Assembly (NCBI GenBank): GCA_000310025.1
Contig: FN648422.1
Span: 122,526-186,525, forward strand
DNA: 64,000 bases
Origin: Ectocarpus siliculosus
Taxonomy: Eukaryota; Sar; Phaeophyceae; Ectocarpales; Ectocarpaceae
Direction: 5' to 3'
Position 1 is the stretch's first letter, and each line of letters opens with the position of its first letter. A model generated the notes under the pieces. The model was given only the letters and a program-made list of their open reading frames with translations, was not told the origin of the DNA and did not search any database. Shown here in pieces: positions 1 to 13,190 of the stretch. The position numbers were made by a program, and so were the translations under genes.

Positions 1-772
1 GCAGGGGGGGGGGTTTCGGGCCCAGCGGCGGCGGGGGCGGCGCGGAGAGCCGCGGCGTCATGGTCACGTCGGGGAGGGTTGCGCCGCAGCCGACGTCCGG
101 TCATCACATGTCGAACGGCGGGGTCGGGAGGAGTGCCAGCGCCGGTGCCGCCGCCGGCGGGGCCGGGGCGGGGGCCGGGGCCGGGCGGGGAGTTGGCGAG
201 CGCGAGCGCGATCGTGATCGTGATCGAAGGCAGAGCGGCGGAGGCGGAGGCGGGAGTTACCGCGGCCACGGTGGCGGCAGCGGCGGCGGTGGCAGGTCGG
301 GAGGCGGCGGAGGCGGTGGTGGACAAGCCTGGATAGGAAGCGGTGAGAAACAACCCGCCCCCCGCAAGGGTTGGCTGCTGTGCTGTACATACATGTCGAT
401 TGAGGGAACTTCATGTGGAGCGTGTCCCCTGACGAAGCAATATCCACGATGCGATGTGTTTCTCTCCCCGCCGACCAGCCGCATGCTCTGGTCGAATAAT
501 ATTGGTCTGGGAAATTCAAGAGAACCTTGAGTCTGTTTTCAACGGCTTCTGCTGTAGGTTTTGGTTTTTGTGCGATGACATCTCCTTATATATAGTTCAT
601 TTTATGTTGGCCTCACCTCTCTCTCTCTGTGTCTCTTATTCTCTCTCTAATGCACCGCTTGCCATGATTAGGAGCAGGAGCAGGAGCCGCGATTGACGAC
701 GGGTACCCTACCTTCGGCTACCGCGACCCCTTGACGAACATGCCTGGGAGCGGCGGGGGGGGACAGCAACAG

Positions 773-807
<35 letters not shown>

Positions 808-3800
808 GCAGCAACAACACCACTCCCCGGGCCCCCCGCCCGGCATGCCCATGTATGCTGTCCACTCCGACGGCGGTGTGCCGATCCAGCCCACATACGC
901 CGTCAACGGCGGCGACGCGTATGGACAGGGCGTCGTGAGCCACGCACCGCCTCCTCACGCGCACGCACACAACCTGCAGGGTGGCGGGCTCGACAACGGC
1001 CCCATGAGTGGGGTGGGCGACCAGCAGCAGCTCCTGGCCCCCCACATGAATCACATGGGGTCGCCGCCCCTCCCGCCCATGGCTGCGCCGCAGCAGCCCT
1101 ACATGCCGTCACAGGGCACCTATGTAGTCGCCGCCGGTGACGGCGGGGGGAGCAACGGGGTCAGCTCGGGTGGTGGATCCGGCGGCGGTGGCGGTGGCGG
1201 TGGTGGTGGTGGTGGATCGGGCGGCGCCGGAGGCATGCAGCCCATGGTGTTGTATCAGCAGCAGGGAGGAAACGGAGGCGCGCCGCAGGGGCAGCAACAG
1301 CAGCAACAGCAGCAGCACCACGGGCAACCTGGCGCGGACCAGGCGGCGGCGGCCTCCCCGATGTTCCTCCCGATGTCGCAGGCCGGCTATGGCTACGTCC
1401 CCCAGATGGCCCACCTGCAGGCGGGAGGCGGTGTCCCGGTGTATCAGATGGCGGGAGCCGGGATCGACGGTGGCCAGGCCAACGCCCGCGCGAACGGCGT
1501 CGCTAGCGGCGGCGGCGGCGGCGGCGGGGGGGGAGGGGGCAACGGCGGAAATGGGCGTGTTAGCCCCCTCAGTCCCTCGGTCGCCTCGCCACAGGCCGGC
1601 GCTCCTCACCCTCAGAGCTTCCAGGTTGGTTGGTTGCTTGCTTGCTTGATTGGTACGCATAGCTGACGACTCGTGTTTCGGCCGGATTTTTTCTTTTTGC
1701 TTCATTTCAAAATCAGCGCTCACAGCACTAGTGCCGTTTACTCCATCCCGTGATCACACAGAAGAGCCCCTCTCTACCCTCCCCTCCTGCGGTACTTTGC
1801 CTTCGATTTTTAATGCGAGAAGAGTGCAGCACTCTCTTCCCTCTGTGTACACACGATCTAGCGCTACCCACTGAGCTAATAGGCCAGGAGCGGAAGCACG
1901 GGGAGCAAATATGTTGTGGTAACCGCGTCCCTCTTTTGAGTGTACACGTACGTACATGTACATGTTGCCGACCATCCGCACGCTTTCTGTGTTATTTCGC
2001 CAGGCGCGGGTGTTTGGTGTTTGTGGCTGGATCATTGCCGAACGAGCAGGCACAAAGAAAGCCCCTCTTCGCAGTGCGAACCCGCCTCTCTCTGCCTGCG
2101 TGCCTACGGTACCTTGGGTCTGATCCTGCCCCGTCTTGTCACTCCTTCTTACAGCTTTGATGTCTTTGTTGCTGTTGTTGTCCCTACCGGCCTCTCCTTC
2201 GATTCGGATCCATACCAGGTGCACTACGCGATTACCCCGCAAGGCATCGTGCCCATGGTTCCGGTGGTCCCCAACGGCGCGGGCGGGTTCACGAACCCGG
2301 CCCTGTACCCCGGGGTCGGCGCCATGTACGACGATGGGCGGGCCGCTGGCATGGGTGCGATGCCCGGGGTGTCCGCGGTCATGGACGCGGGTGCCGGCGG
2401 GGGCGTAGAAAAGGGCCGCCTTTCCCCCCCGCTTGCGGCACCCATGCAGCAGCACCCCCGATTCTCGGGATCCCCGACCCACCCTCCGCCGCACGTGCAT
2501 CACCCCGGCGGCTTGCAGCAGCAGCAGCAGCAGCAGCAGCCCATGCATGCGCCCGCGTGGTCGGTTGGAGGAGGTGTGCACGACGTTGGAGGCGCGCCGC
2601 ACATGGGATACCTCGACGCTGGAGGCGGGGGTTACGCCGACGGCAGTGGGTACCGAGGGGGGGGTGGAGGACCCGGGGGCCCCGGGCAAGACTTCATCCG
2701 GGGTGCGAGGACTGCGCGAGAAGGGGAGGCTGGAAGGGACATCAAGGACCGTCGAAAGAGGTGAGATCTATGATCTGAGGTCACGACCACTGCTGCTCTC
2801 TTGTCTCTCGTGTTTTGTTTTGTTTTTTTTCGCGAAAGAAGGCGCCGCGATGAACCAACCTTGCGTGCATGCTGAAGCCGTTCCGACGGACCTCTCGCAT
2901 GTAACAACTTGCGTGGAATGTGAAAGGCGTCCGTATATCGGAGGAGGCTTTATTGTTTTTTGTCTGAAACCGCTATGTAGCAAGATATATCTGCGCTTGA
3001 GTGGTTTGGTGGCCTCGAAAACGACCTTGAGATGAGATTCACCTGGCCCAGCAGTTGGTGCTCCGACGGTCGCCTTTGTCAATCAGGTCGTTTGGCCCCA
3101 TGAGAAACGGAGCGGGATATGGACGACTTGTTACGGTTTTGATACTGCCGCTGACACTCACGTCCCAAGAGTTAATTCAATGCCCATTGAGTTGGCTTGA
3201 CGTTTTCCCACTTGCTCGTGTTCCCTGATGTTGACTCTGACGTGTTTGTCCTTTGTAAATGTGGTCTGGTGTGATGCTTGATTGCAGGCTGGACCGCGAG
3301 TCTGACATGGCCGCTCTGCTGGAGGCTACGAGACCCGCGCTCAAGGACGTGCTCGGGAAAGTGTACAGCATGTCCAGGGACCAGGTGCGGTTCCCCCCCC
3401 CAAGATTTGTATCTACGGTAGTGATTTTGGAGTGCGGGTAGCCAGTCAGTAGTCTGGTTGGTGACCTCGAAGACCACAGTACAAAATGGCTGGGATCGGG
3501 AGTTTGGTTCTGGACGAGGCGTGTTGATTCCGCGTTTACGTACATACCTCGTATTGGATTCCGCTTGTTCTTTGTTCGCTGCCGCTCTTTTATATTCCGA
3601 TTGTTAATTAGTTTGAAAAGACATCCTTTCCGTCGCTGTTGTCGTCGGACACTCTGTGCCGCTGGTTCTTACACCCTCCTTCTTGTCTCTGTCGCTGAAT
3701 GATGCGATGATGATACAGGTGGGCTGCCGCCTGCTTCAGCAGAAGCTGGACGAGTGTCCGGACCGCCCCCCTGAGGGCGATGCCGGAAAAGAGCCTAGCG

Positions 3801-6800
3801 AGGATGATGCCGTGTCGGCGATTTTCATGGAGGCCCTCCCCAACCTGTCCATGATGATGATCGACCCATTCGGCAACTACCTGTTCCAGAAGCTGTTCGT
3901 GAAGGTGGACGACCACCAACGGCTACTAGCGGTGAGAGAAAGAGAGAGACGTTGGACCGTCGATGCTAGGGTACCTTGTGAGCGTTTTTATCTTTTATAT
4001 ATAAGTGGCTCCACCTCTTGGAAGAACAGGATACATGGTTGGCTTGAACGCTCTCTAGTTGCTCTCTTGGTTAAGGTGTGTGCTACTTACGAGCCGTTGT
4101 GATGGAGGTAGTTTCTCCCACTGCGGTTGCTGCTGCTCTGCTGTCGTCACTGATGGTGCTTGATGTCACGGACCTTGTGTTGCTCTGCTGCTGCCTCAGG
4201 TGGAAGCGGTGACCGACCGCATGCCCGAGGCTGCTGTTAACCTGCACGGTACTCGGTGTGTGCAGAAGGTGGTAGAGGTGAGACTAAATAGTTGTGTCGT
4301 CACACGAACAAACTACACTGCTGGTTGACAATTGAAATTGAACCTCTTAAGAATGTCGAAAAGGATTACAGTTGTTCAGGGTTGTTTTGTGCTTGGAATA
4401 GTTGTTTTGAACCTTTTTGTTTTAACGAAAGGTATTCCTGAACCTTGAATACTTCTACGCCGCTGTTCGGGCGTGGTCACCAAGCCTTTTCTCCTTGCCC
4501 GATGTTTTGTTGTTGCGTGTTTGTTTTGTTTCAGCTGTGCCGCACGGATGCCCAGGCGGCGGTGATCGCGCGCTCCCTCGGCCCCAGCGTGGTGAAGCTG
4601 TCTCTCGACCCGAACGGCAACCACGTGGTTCAGCGCGCTTTGCAGCACATGCCCGCACCCCGCAACGACTTCGTCCTTGAAGCAATTACGGCTAGCCTCG
4701 TGCAGGTGATACAGCACGACGCTTACGTGGTAGTCCTGAAACCGTACGGTACAGCAGTCCCCTGTGGATTCGACTTTGCTTGTGTGAATGTGATCGGTCT
4801 TGTGTATTGGTACAGCAGATGAGCGGTGTTGTTGAGGTTGAGTCTCAGCAAGAATAAGAATAAGAATAACCACTTAAATCACTTAAATCACTTAAATCAC
4901 TTAGGCCGACTGTCACCTTCGTTTTCACCAGGACAGTAAACACTAGTAGACACTAGTTCCCCGCTTTTTTACGTGAATGAATGCATGCAGTCAGTGCCTC
5001 TTTAGTTTTGCTTGCGGCTGCAGCAGGTCGAACCGCTGTTGTGTCTGCACGTGTGTGCTTTTTTGCTGTGTTGGAATCGCGCGAGGATTGTTCATTTGGC
5101 GTTTCGTTTGATTGGTTTTGTTTTTGAGATATTTGTCATGTTGATGTTGGTGTTCGTTGCTTGCGTTGCTTGACCGCGTCCCTTCTTGTTTCCCTCCGTT
5201 TCGTTTGTGATGGCGCAGGTGGCAATTCACCGTCACGGGTGCTGCGTCCTCCAAAGGTGCCTCGATGCCGCCGGTCCTAACCTACGGATCAAGCTTATCG
5301 AGGAGGTAAATACTACACTCCTTTTGATCCACGCGTGCTGTTTAATTTTGATGCACGCATGCTGGTGCTCCTGCAGTTCTGATCGACATGTTAATTCCAC
5401 AAGAGGCAGCAGCTTCCCAGAAGAATGCGAATTGAAAGCTAAGGGTTGGTTTTTGGGGATGCGATGCCCCTGGCAAGTCTCACGAGACTGTCATGGGGCG
5501 TGCTTTTTTTACCGCGTGACGACATTGCTACCTGTTTGTGAAGCTAGGGACAAGCGGTTGCACCCTGTACATGATATGGGCTGATCTTATTCAATGTATG
5601 TGTGTGCCCCGTCTCTTGTGTTTGTTTGTCTGTTTTTTGTCTGGCACCATGGTGTTGAAGGTGGCACGGAACGGCCTCCGCCTGATGCAAGACCCGTTTG
5701 GCAACTACGTGGTGCAGTACGTCTTGAAGACCTGCTCAAGGTGCATGATCGTTGTCGTATTATAGTGGCTGCTGTTGTTGCTGTAATTGCGAGCCTAGGA
5801 GTACGACGGAGGGACAAAAAGGGGGAGTCGAGTCGAAGCGTCACGTGGTAGGGTTGTGCAGGCTTGTTGCTGTTCATTTTGACGAAAGTGGCTTCGCTGG
5901 TGCTTGCCTTGGACGATGTGGAGACCGCCGGGTTTGGCGGCGATGCTATCCGTTGTAGCTGCTGCTGCTGCTGCTGTGGGGGTTGATGACAAATTGTTGT
6001 GGGTCGGCGCGCGTCTCTGTCTGTCTTCTGTCTTGTCTGCGTAGGGAGGAGACGTACATGCTCTGCTCTGCACCGCTGGGGCACGTGGCGTCGCTCTCCA
6101 CTCAGAAGTTTTCCAGCAACGTGATGGAGGCGTGTTTGGAGCGGGCCCTCCCGGAGGTTCAGGTATGACCCCATGGGTTCGGTCATCTGATTGTTCTATT
6201 ATTGTTGTGGGCTCCTGTAGTGTTCTCCCCCTGTTCCTGGATCAGTGGTGTTCGTCTTCGTCTTCATATGTAGATGTGGTTGCCTTGCCTTGCCTTGCCC
6301 TGCCTGCGTGGAAGGACATGGGTATGCATGCGTTGACGGGGTTGGTTGTGTTACAGGTATTCGAGGGAGAGATGAATTCTGGAGTGCTACAATAATCGGA
6401 AGCGGAATTGCTGTGCTCGCCCTCGTGCGTGCATCGCCACCCTGTACTCGGTTTGTTCCACCTATGTAGCAATCTGCAGTGCATCTGGTTCAGAGGGAAG
6501 GATACAGCAGAATCCTACCCTAACCTCTCGCTAAACTTTGGAAACATGTAGAAGTAGTATGCAACCGTAGAGAAATCATTCTTATGAGCCCCGAAACGGC
6601 GTTCAGAGAGAGAAGGCCTATGTAGCGTGGTGAGAAAAATTAACCAAACCGTGATTGGCCGCAAGACCAAACGCAAGCAATGGTTTGTCTCATACTCGCA
6701 CACCCTTTGCGGGCATGATGTCGTCACCCTGTGATTTCCGCCCCGCAGTCCAAGTTCGTGGAAGAGCTGGCGCAGCAGGGTAGGATAAGAGAGCTCATAC

Positions 6801-7277
6801 TGGACCAGTACGCCAACTATGTGGTGCAGCGTGCTCTGACAGTGGCCAACAATGAGGAGGGTCTAAAGCTCGTGAACGCGATCAGGCCTCACCTTCATTC
6901 CATGCAGGTGATTCGCTGACTTTGTTGCTGTTGCTGTTGCTGCTGCTGCTGCTGCTGCTGGCGTGGTGAAGAACCAATCGCCACTCATTTATTCTCGTTC
7001 CTATGTCGTTGTTTGTGGCTTCCTGCTTGGCTGAAAACATTGACAAGTTGGACCTCTTCAAAGAGCACCTCGTTGTTGCTTGCTGTTCCTGCTGCCGTTG
7101 TGAGGAATCTTCTCTCATCTCCGCTCGTTTCGGTTCCCCGTTTGCGTTGAAAAAACGACTGACGTCGACTTGTTCAAGAGCACCTCGAGCGGACGGCGCA
7201 TCGCTGCCAAGATCATCAAGCGCTACCCGACCGTAGACCTCGGGGAAGAGATTCTCATGCTCATGAGCAGAGGGTAA
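1..7277 (+). CDS. Pumilio/PUF-family RNA-binding protein (5'-partial, 12 exons seen)
   Basis: Predicted sequence-specific binder of mRNA 3'UTRs that represses or destabilises targets in the cytoplasm (family knowledge). Exons, all in consistent phase: 3-342, 672-1624, 2219-2760, 3288-3384, 3719-3931, 4200-4277, 4535-4705, 5219-5305, 5661-5740, 6045-6162, 6749-6907, 7179-7277 (stop TAA). They give 978 visible residues. The frame is open to the window edge, so the ATG at 60 need not be the start. The first ~620 residues are low complexity: Gly/Ala runs, an Arg-Asp repeat, several poly-Gln tracts and Pro/His/Met-rich stretches. Eight PUF repeats follow, with cores VGCRLLQ, FGNYLFQ, HGTRCVQ, NGNHVVQ, HGCCVLQ, FGNYVVQ, FSSNVME and YANYVVQ, closed by a C-terminal cap (SSGRRIAAKII). 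The order NY-Q, SN-E, NY-Q in repeats 6-8 is the classical UGU-reading triplet. Family call is certain; the first exon boundary is less so. Confidence 0.93.
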
Positions 7278-10200
7278 TCGAACGAGCGGGTGATAACCGA
7301 TCGGGTGGACCAAAGCAAGAGGAACATGTGCTGCGACGGTGAAAGCCATGTGTTGGTGCGATAGATGATGCACACGCGCAGCTCTTGGATCACCGCATAA
7401 CTTGGCGGCATCGAGGTTGGTTGCAAGCGTTGGCTGCCGGTCGTGCTAGCCTGCGTAACATATCACGATGATATCGATATATGTTTCGGTAGTCGCTAAC
7501 GGAGGTGGTTCTTATCTCATAAATAAAGAGGTGAAGCTTCTCTACCGGGTTTTGTTTTTTTTCGTACCCATGGCCAAGGCAAGGAAAAGAGGTTTGAGAA
7601 TATGGCGGGGAACTAGCTTTATACAAGACATGGCCCGCCGCCTTGAGTACGATGAAGCGTAGCATATTTCGTCAGTTGTTCCACAGTAGTAAATATATCT
7701 CTCGTCGTTGCTTGCAGTGCATTCAGCTGCTCCCCGCAACTTCTACGACAGCAGTACGTGTTTCCGGTGCGTGCTAGTAAAGGTAGTGTTTTGATACCCC
7801 ATTTCCATATCTGTATCTGTATCTGCATCTGCTTCCTTACATTGGTTGCTGCGGTTGGTGCGAACAGCAGTAACAGCGCCGTTCGGTTGTCCAAGTGGTA
7901 CAATAGTCGTGCGAGAAGTAAAGTGGTAGAGAAAAGACAAAAGACGAAAAAAGGAAGTCAGAGCAAGATAGGGTCTAGGTCGGAGGAGGCTCATCATCTG
8001 GTCTAAATATTATCTATAGCTACCTTCTTTGTTGGTGCCCTCCGAGGACGGTCAGTCCCTTTGATGTTTGGGACAGGCAAGGGGCGCGCGGGGGGGCAGG
8101 CGATGGTGAAAAGCGCGTTAAGCTCTCGGCTGTGGCAACTCCTTTGGTAGTGGTGGTTTTGTCTTGATATGATCATTTATGGTGAGGGGAAGGGGATGTC
8201 GGCGGTTGGGGAGGTCGCAGCATCTCTCTCCTGTAGTTTCTTGTCTTAGAGAGTTCTTTCTGCTATGCAATATTAGTGTTTCGGCGGACCACGTGTTGCC
8301 ATATCATTTTTACAGTGGAGGCGGTTGGCGGTTGGCGGTCCGCGTAAGCGAACGAGCAGGTCGTTAGACGTTGGGGAGCTGTAAAGCTCTTTGTGTTTTA
8401 GTTGGCGAAGAGCTATGATGGTAATACTGGGTGTACTTTCGGCAGGGGGGCATGGAGGGGGGTGAGCAGAGATGAGCTGCATTTCCGCGAAGATTTTAAC
8501 AACGGCTCGGTTGAATTTATTGTATTTGACCGGGTCTTTTTCTTCTTTCTTCCTTCATGTTGCCTCTGTGTTGTGTTGTGGGGTTGATTCTGCGGGAGGG
8601 TTCGATTCGGCACCGTGCTTCGTCCTTGTCTCGTGTTGGTGTAAGTCACGGCACGGCACGATGAGTCCAGCGGGCATGACGATGCGGCTATGTACTATTG
8701 CATGATGCATGACGCGAGATGTTTTTTTGACGAGGACGGTGATGGGTCGGAGGGGGGGGCTACCAATCCCCATTTTGCAACGTTTTTCGTGCTTGGGTGT
8801 TTTTCATTCAAGTGATATAAGACTACCGAGTGTTCTTTCAGGTATAAAACTAGGTATTGGAAGTAGGTGGGAGATGACTCGCCGCATGATCGGTAAGGGT
8901 GAAATGGCTGCTGCGGATGCCACAGTGCGGCACCGCCGGCATTTTAGAAGCTGGGGGAGGGGCAGGGAAGTGCGTGTGTGCGTGCCGTTGGTGTTATTGT
9001 TCTGTGTCTTGTCAAAGTCCCTGTTTATTTTGCTGTTGTTTGCGACACGCCGCTATCGCTGTAGTGAAGTGGAGGAAAGGAGAAGGAGAAGGAGACAGCA
9101 TGGATGGATGGATGCGGCGAGTACAAGGGTATATACAGCCAGAACGTACACCTAATTTGTGAGACTGGCTTTCGTGTGCGATGACGGCACATGCTCGGAA
9201 CACCGCACGGGCTTTTTTGCCGTCCCGTTATTTCATGCCTAACTAACTGTATGTGGCATGAACTTGCAACAGCATACTGTAGCGTAGCGTGCACTAAATG
9301 CTGTATTTGTTTCGAGCGGAGAAGAATCCCTCTTGTCTTGTTCTTACAATACCCGTCCTTGCAACCCTGGATTGAACGTAGTAGTGTCGTCGGCAGTGCT
9401 GGCTGGCTAACCGTCTGGTGCGGTGATTATTTGTGTTTCTTGTGTCGGGAACAGGCAGGCGCGAAGGAAGCCGCTGCGCTGCTGCTGCGTGTGAGCTGTT
9501 CCCTTTCCTCCCGTCTGGCGGCGTTCTTATTTTCTGTTGGTTTTTGTTTGTTGCAAATGCTCGTCCTGCTGCGTTTTATATCTTATTTTTGTTTCCCTTG
9601 CAACTGGCTGGAGAGCTGCCCCACTCCCCCCTCCCCTCCCCTCCCCGGGGCGGAAGGCAAGGCAGCTAGCTCTCTCTCTATTACCTGTGGCGGGTTTCAA
9701 TCGAGCGAGGGCTAGTAATATCGTGGTTTGTAGTGAGTGTTGCATATTGATTGGTCTCTTGTATGGCGGTGGGGTGACGTGGGTGTGTGAAAGGTGGAGG
9801 GGGGCGAGGAGCGGCGTCGAACGGTGCCTCTGCTGCGTGGTATTGGTTGGTATGCTAGTAGTGGTGAAATATATTTGTGCATGCGCGCATGCTCTTTGTT
9901 CCTCGAGGAAAAATCTCATCGTAAACTACGGAGTGATGGTTGACTACGACTGGACTAAGGCAGTAGTGTGGGTCAGGTTATTTTCCGTGTGGGGCTCACT
10001 TGTCTTGTCAATCGATAGGATCGATCGAAGCTGTTGGGTTGTGGGTCCCTTACATTTCGTCTCTGGTCTTCTTGCCGCTTTGCCGCTGCTGAACACTGTG
10101 GTGAGTGACACGCGCACCGATGGTTGGTGTGTTCGTTGAGAGACGGGACGTGTGCCGTCGCGTAAGGCTGGATTGTGTCCGCAGCGAGCAGGGGGGAGGG

Positions 10201-10850
10201 CAAGGGACGGCGGACGGACGTGTTGTTTCAAGTTTTTTTTCGTGTTAAATTAACTGCTCTCGTCGTCGTCGTCGCCGTGATACGTTACGTTAATGTTAGA
10301 AGATGACCTAGTGAGTGTCGTTCGCTTCGTCAGTGGCAAGCATGGCATTGGCATTGGCATTGGCATGCGCCACGGCAGCAACAGGTAGTAGGTGCACCAT
10401 CCTTCCTTCCTTCCCCCCCTCCTTCCGAGTACAGCCTCTGGTGTGTGAGTTGTGTATGGGATGGCGCAAGCAATATATGGTACGTCAACTTGAGCGTAAA
10501 GGGACAGGACAAAAACTGAAAAATCACACGATGAGCACGCGCGGGCAAAAACACCCACCTTTTTCACCGAAACACGCTAAATACCAAGAACGGTGAAGGG
10601 TGTGTGGCAAGCGCTCTTGATGATGGGTCGCGAGCTCGTGCGACTCTTTCGACACTCGGACCTCTGGATGGGGCGTTCTTGTGCGCAGAAGTCTCTTTTT
10701 TCCCGCATTCTTGTTGTGTCTTTTGTGTTTTTTTTGCCTTTTTTGCCCGGCTCCTGTGCGAGACATGGGGGGGGGGAAAGGCTTCTTCTGTGGATCGAGA
10801 TCATTCCCTCCCCATTATTCAAGTGTTCTCTTTCGGTTGTTGATTGACGA
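7278..10850. other. No gene seen; T/G-rich region after the PUF stop
   Basis: No conserved protein, PUF exon or RNA gene was recognised in this 3.6 kb. The + strand is rich in T and G, like the introns of the upstream + strand gene, so it may be largely a long 3'UTR of the PUF transcript (inference). Short tracts include a pyrimidine/CT-rich stretch near 9628-9650 and a GCATTG-type repeat near 10340-10365. The open frames here are short, mutually overlapping and without family resemblance. Confidence 0.5.
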
Positions 10851-12968
10851 CGGGCACACAGTACGAACGGAACGGAAGAGGTACGAGAGGAACGAAGCAA
10901 TCCCTCCAACACCACCAATTCGACCCCAGACCGACAAAGGGCATTTCATTCTTTTTCCTCCACGCCTTCCCCGGCAGCCACGCACACACGACACGTGTAT
11001 CAATGTCTCGATGTTCCCCATGCACGTCGACGAAATCTATTAGCAAGCGTAGGGCAGTCAGTGCAACGAACGTTTAATATTGCTCCTTGGAGCTATATAC
11101 CGTAGAACAGAGACAGATGTGCGGAACGATGTACCGTGTGGTTCGCGGTAACCCGTCAACGGCTGCTGGTCAATCCGGTGGGGTTTGGATGTTTGGATAG
11201 ACAAAGTAGCGACGCCGCCCATAGCGACAAACTAGCTAACCGATCGTTGTCGAAAAAAAAGTTAGTTTTGGCGCGACCGACGTTGCTATGCATACAACGC
11301 ACCAATCACGGAGAAAAAATTGCCAGGTGCGCGTAGAGCTTCGCTTCGAGAACGCGAGACACGGAGAAGGACACCGACGAGATACATACATACGAGATAT
11401 TGTACGAGATACGAACCACTCGCTCAACAAGCCCAAGTCTAACCCTAACGCCAGTAAAAACAACACGAACAGGACAAAGCACGCAAGTAACCATCAAACC
11501 AATCTATATGCCGAAACGAACAACAAGTCGGATGATCCATGACCCATGGCTGGACGTCCGTCTTGAATGGATAGGCAAACATGCAAAAAAAGGCCTAAAT
11601 GCGAAGCAACAAATTCCTGACTCCTACCCCATTTCAGCCTATTATTATTTTAGAAAAATTGGTGCTGCTTCCTCTTGCTGTCGCCGACGTACAGCAGTAG
11701 TACAACGGAAAAAAAAACACGACACAAATTCACAAGAGACAAAGCCTAATAACACTAGTAGCGCCCTTCAGGAGACTCGAACCCAGCGCCTTCTACAAGC
11801 TGGTTTGATCGGCTTCATCGGAGGAGGACTGCGGGGCTTCCCGGTAGTCATCAGGGGCAAACTCTTCTTTCGTCGCCACTGTCAACAACCAACAACCAAA
11901 AAGTATACATCAACCCCAAGCAAAAAATACAAACAAACGCAGAAACAAACCAACAAAAACGAAGAAAAGTTCAAGCAAAAGAATTGCCAACAGCGGCGGA
12001 AAAGTTGGCGATACGGCAAGGTATGGAATACAATGTAGATAACGCAATCCGGGAAAACCCGCGGACAGATCCATCAAAATCCCCGACCAGTCCACCAAGA
12101 AAAATCGGCGAAGGAAACCGGTCAAGTCGGGAGGGAATAGTATACAATAGTGTTCGCGAGCAAGCGATAGCACCATCGTCCGCGATCAAACCGATCCGCC
12201 GTCCGTCGCATCGTCGTCCAACCAGCGACAACAGCAAGAGCAGCAGCAGCAGCAGCAGCAGCGGAAGCAACATCCGGCACGGGCAGCAACCAACACAGGA
12301 GGAGGAGACAAGCAAGGTACCTTCAGTCGAGATGAAAAAACAGGGAACGATAGCAGGGGTGCATCACTCGTAACAAGAGTCATGTGAGTGACACGTGGAT
12401 GGGTTAGTAGAAGCACACGTTCTCCGAACTTGCACCCTATTAGACTATTGCTCTTTCAAGGAACAGAATCTGTGTGCTACATGGGCATTTGCATATATAT
12501 GCATACCATGGCAGTAACGTCACGAAGAGTGCGAATGGGTGAGGATGACGAGGGACACGTCACACCTACAAGCACAATCAAATTACAGTACTGCTCAAGC
12601 AAAACCAAAGCTGCTATCCGACGTTGTGATCATTGCGCTGTTACGGGATCATAAAAGACACAAAAACTGCAACAGGCGCGAAGAATCGTCACCTAGCATA
12701 GCTACAGCACAATCCAGACCATCATGAGCGCCTCGGCACTATCTTTGGTAGAGCCACGAAGCTACCGGACGTGTGTGTGGTTAAAATTCACGCCCCCGCA
12801 CTGGGACAGAAAAAAAAAACATTTTTCAACACTGCATATTGTACGACCCTTGAGTTGATCCACATTTGAACCAGATTTCAAGCATCCACACAATTCCACG
12901 GGTAAGACTTTTCTGCACGTCTCTCTCTCTTTCTTTCCGTCCGGCTGTCAATCTCCTTTGCGCACAAG
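10851..12968. other. No gene seen; A/C-rich region downstream of the DUF1295 gene
   Basis: About 2.1 kb lacking recognisable coding exons. Base composition is A/C-rich on the + strand (T/G-rich on the - strand), the same bias as the introns of the - strand gene that ends at 13217. Part may be its 3' untranslated sequence, although a MITE-like element lies right after that stop. A (CAG)n tract at 12240-12262 and a tRNA-arm-like string near 11770-11795 are the only landmarks. Confidence 0.45.
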
Positions 12969-13190
12969 ATAAACGTAGGTGGTATGACAGAAGATACCAC
13001 CCCCCCTGGACCGGTTTTCAAAGCTCGACTACTCCACGACGAAGAGGGCGTTCAGAAAGCTCTCAACGAGGCAGGCGGCTTCAACGCCGCCGTTTTCGGC
13101 GGTGCTCCTCTTTCTGCTGCGGAGACATGGAGCTTTGAAAACACGTCCAGGCGGTGTACGTAGCAGTATCTTGTGTGTCACCTACGGTAT
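12969..13190. mobile_element. MITE-like inverted-repeat element, copy 1
   Basis: A 222-base unit whose two ends are imperfect inverted repeats of roughly 60 bases (outer ends ATAAACGTAGG and CCTACGGTAT; inner arms end in TTTTCAAAGCTC and GAGCTTTGAAAA). A second, diverged copy of almost equal length is at 43871-44093, with the same arms and a shared core (CTCCACGACGAAGAGG; AACGCCGCCGTTTTCGGCG). No transposase is encoded, which fits a non-autonomous miniature inverted-repeat element. Its end lies only 26 bases beyond the stop codon of the DUF1295 gene, so it probably forms part of that transcript's 3'UTR. No clear target-site duplication could be assigned by eye. Confidence 0.7.

Noticed and set aside
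1109-1723. Long open frames on - and in other + frames over the PUF N-terminal exons
   Set aside because: They are shadows of GC-rich repeats; only the frame joining in phase to the PUF repeats is supported.
9191-10139. Open frames of 130-200 codons on both strands in the region after the PUF gene
   Set aside because: Composition follows the T/G bias, with many Cys/Leu/Phe, no domain and mutual overlap.
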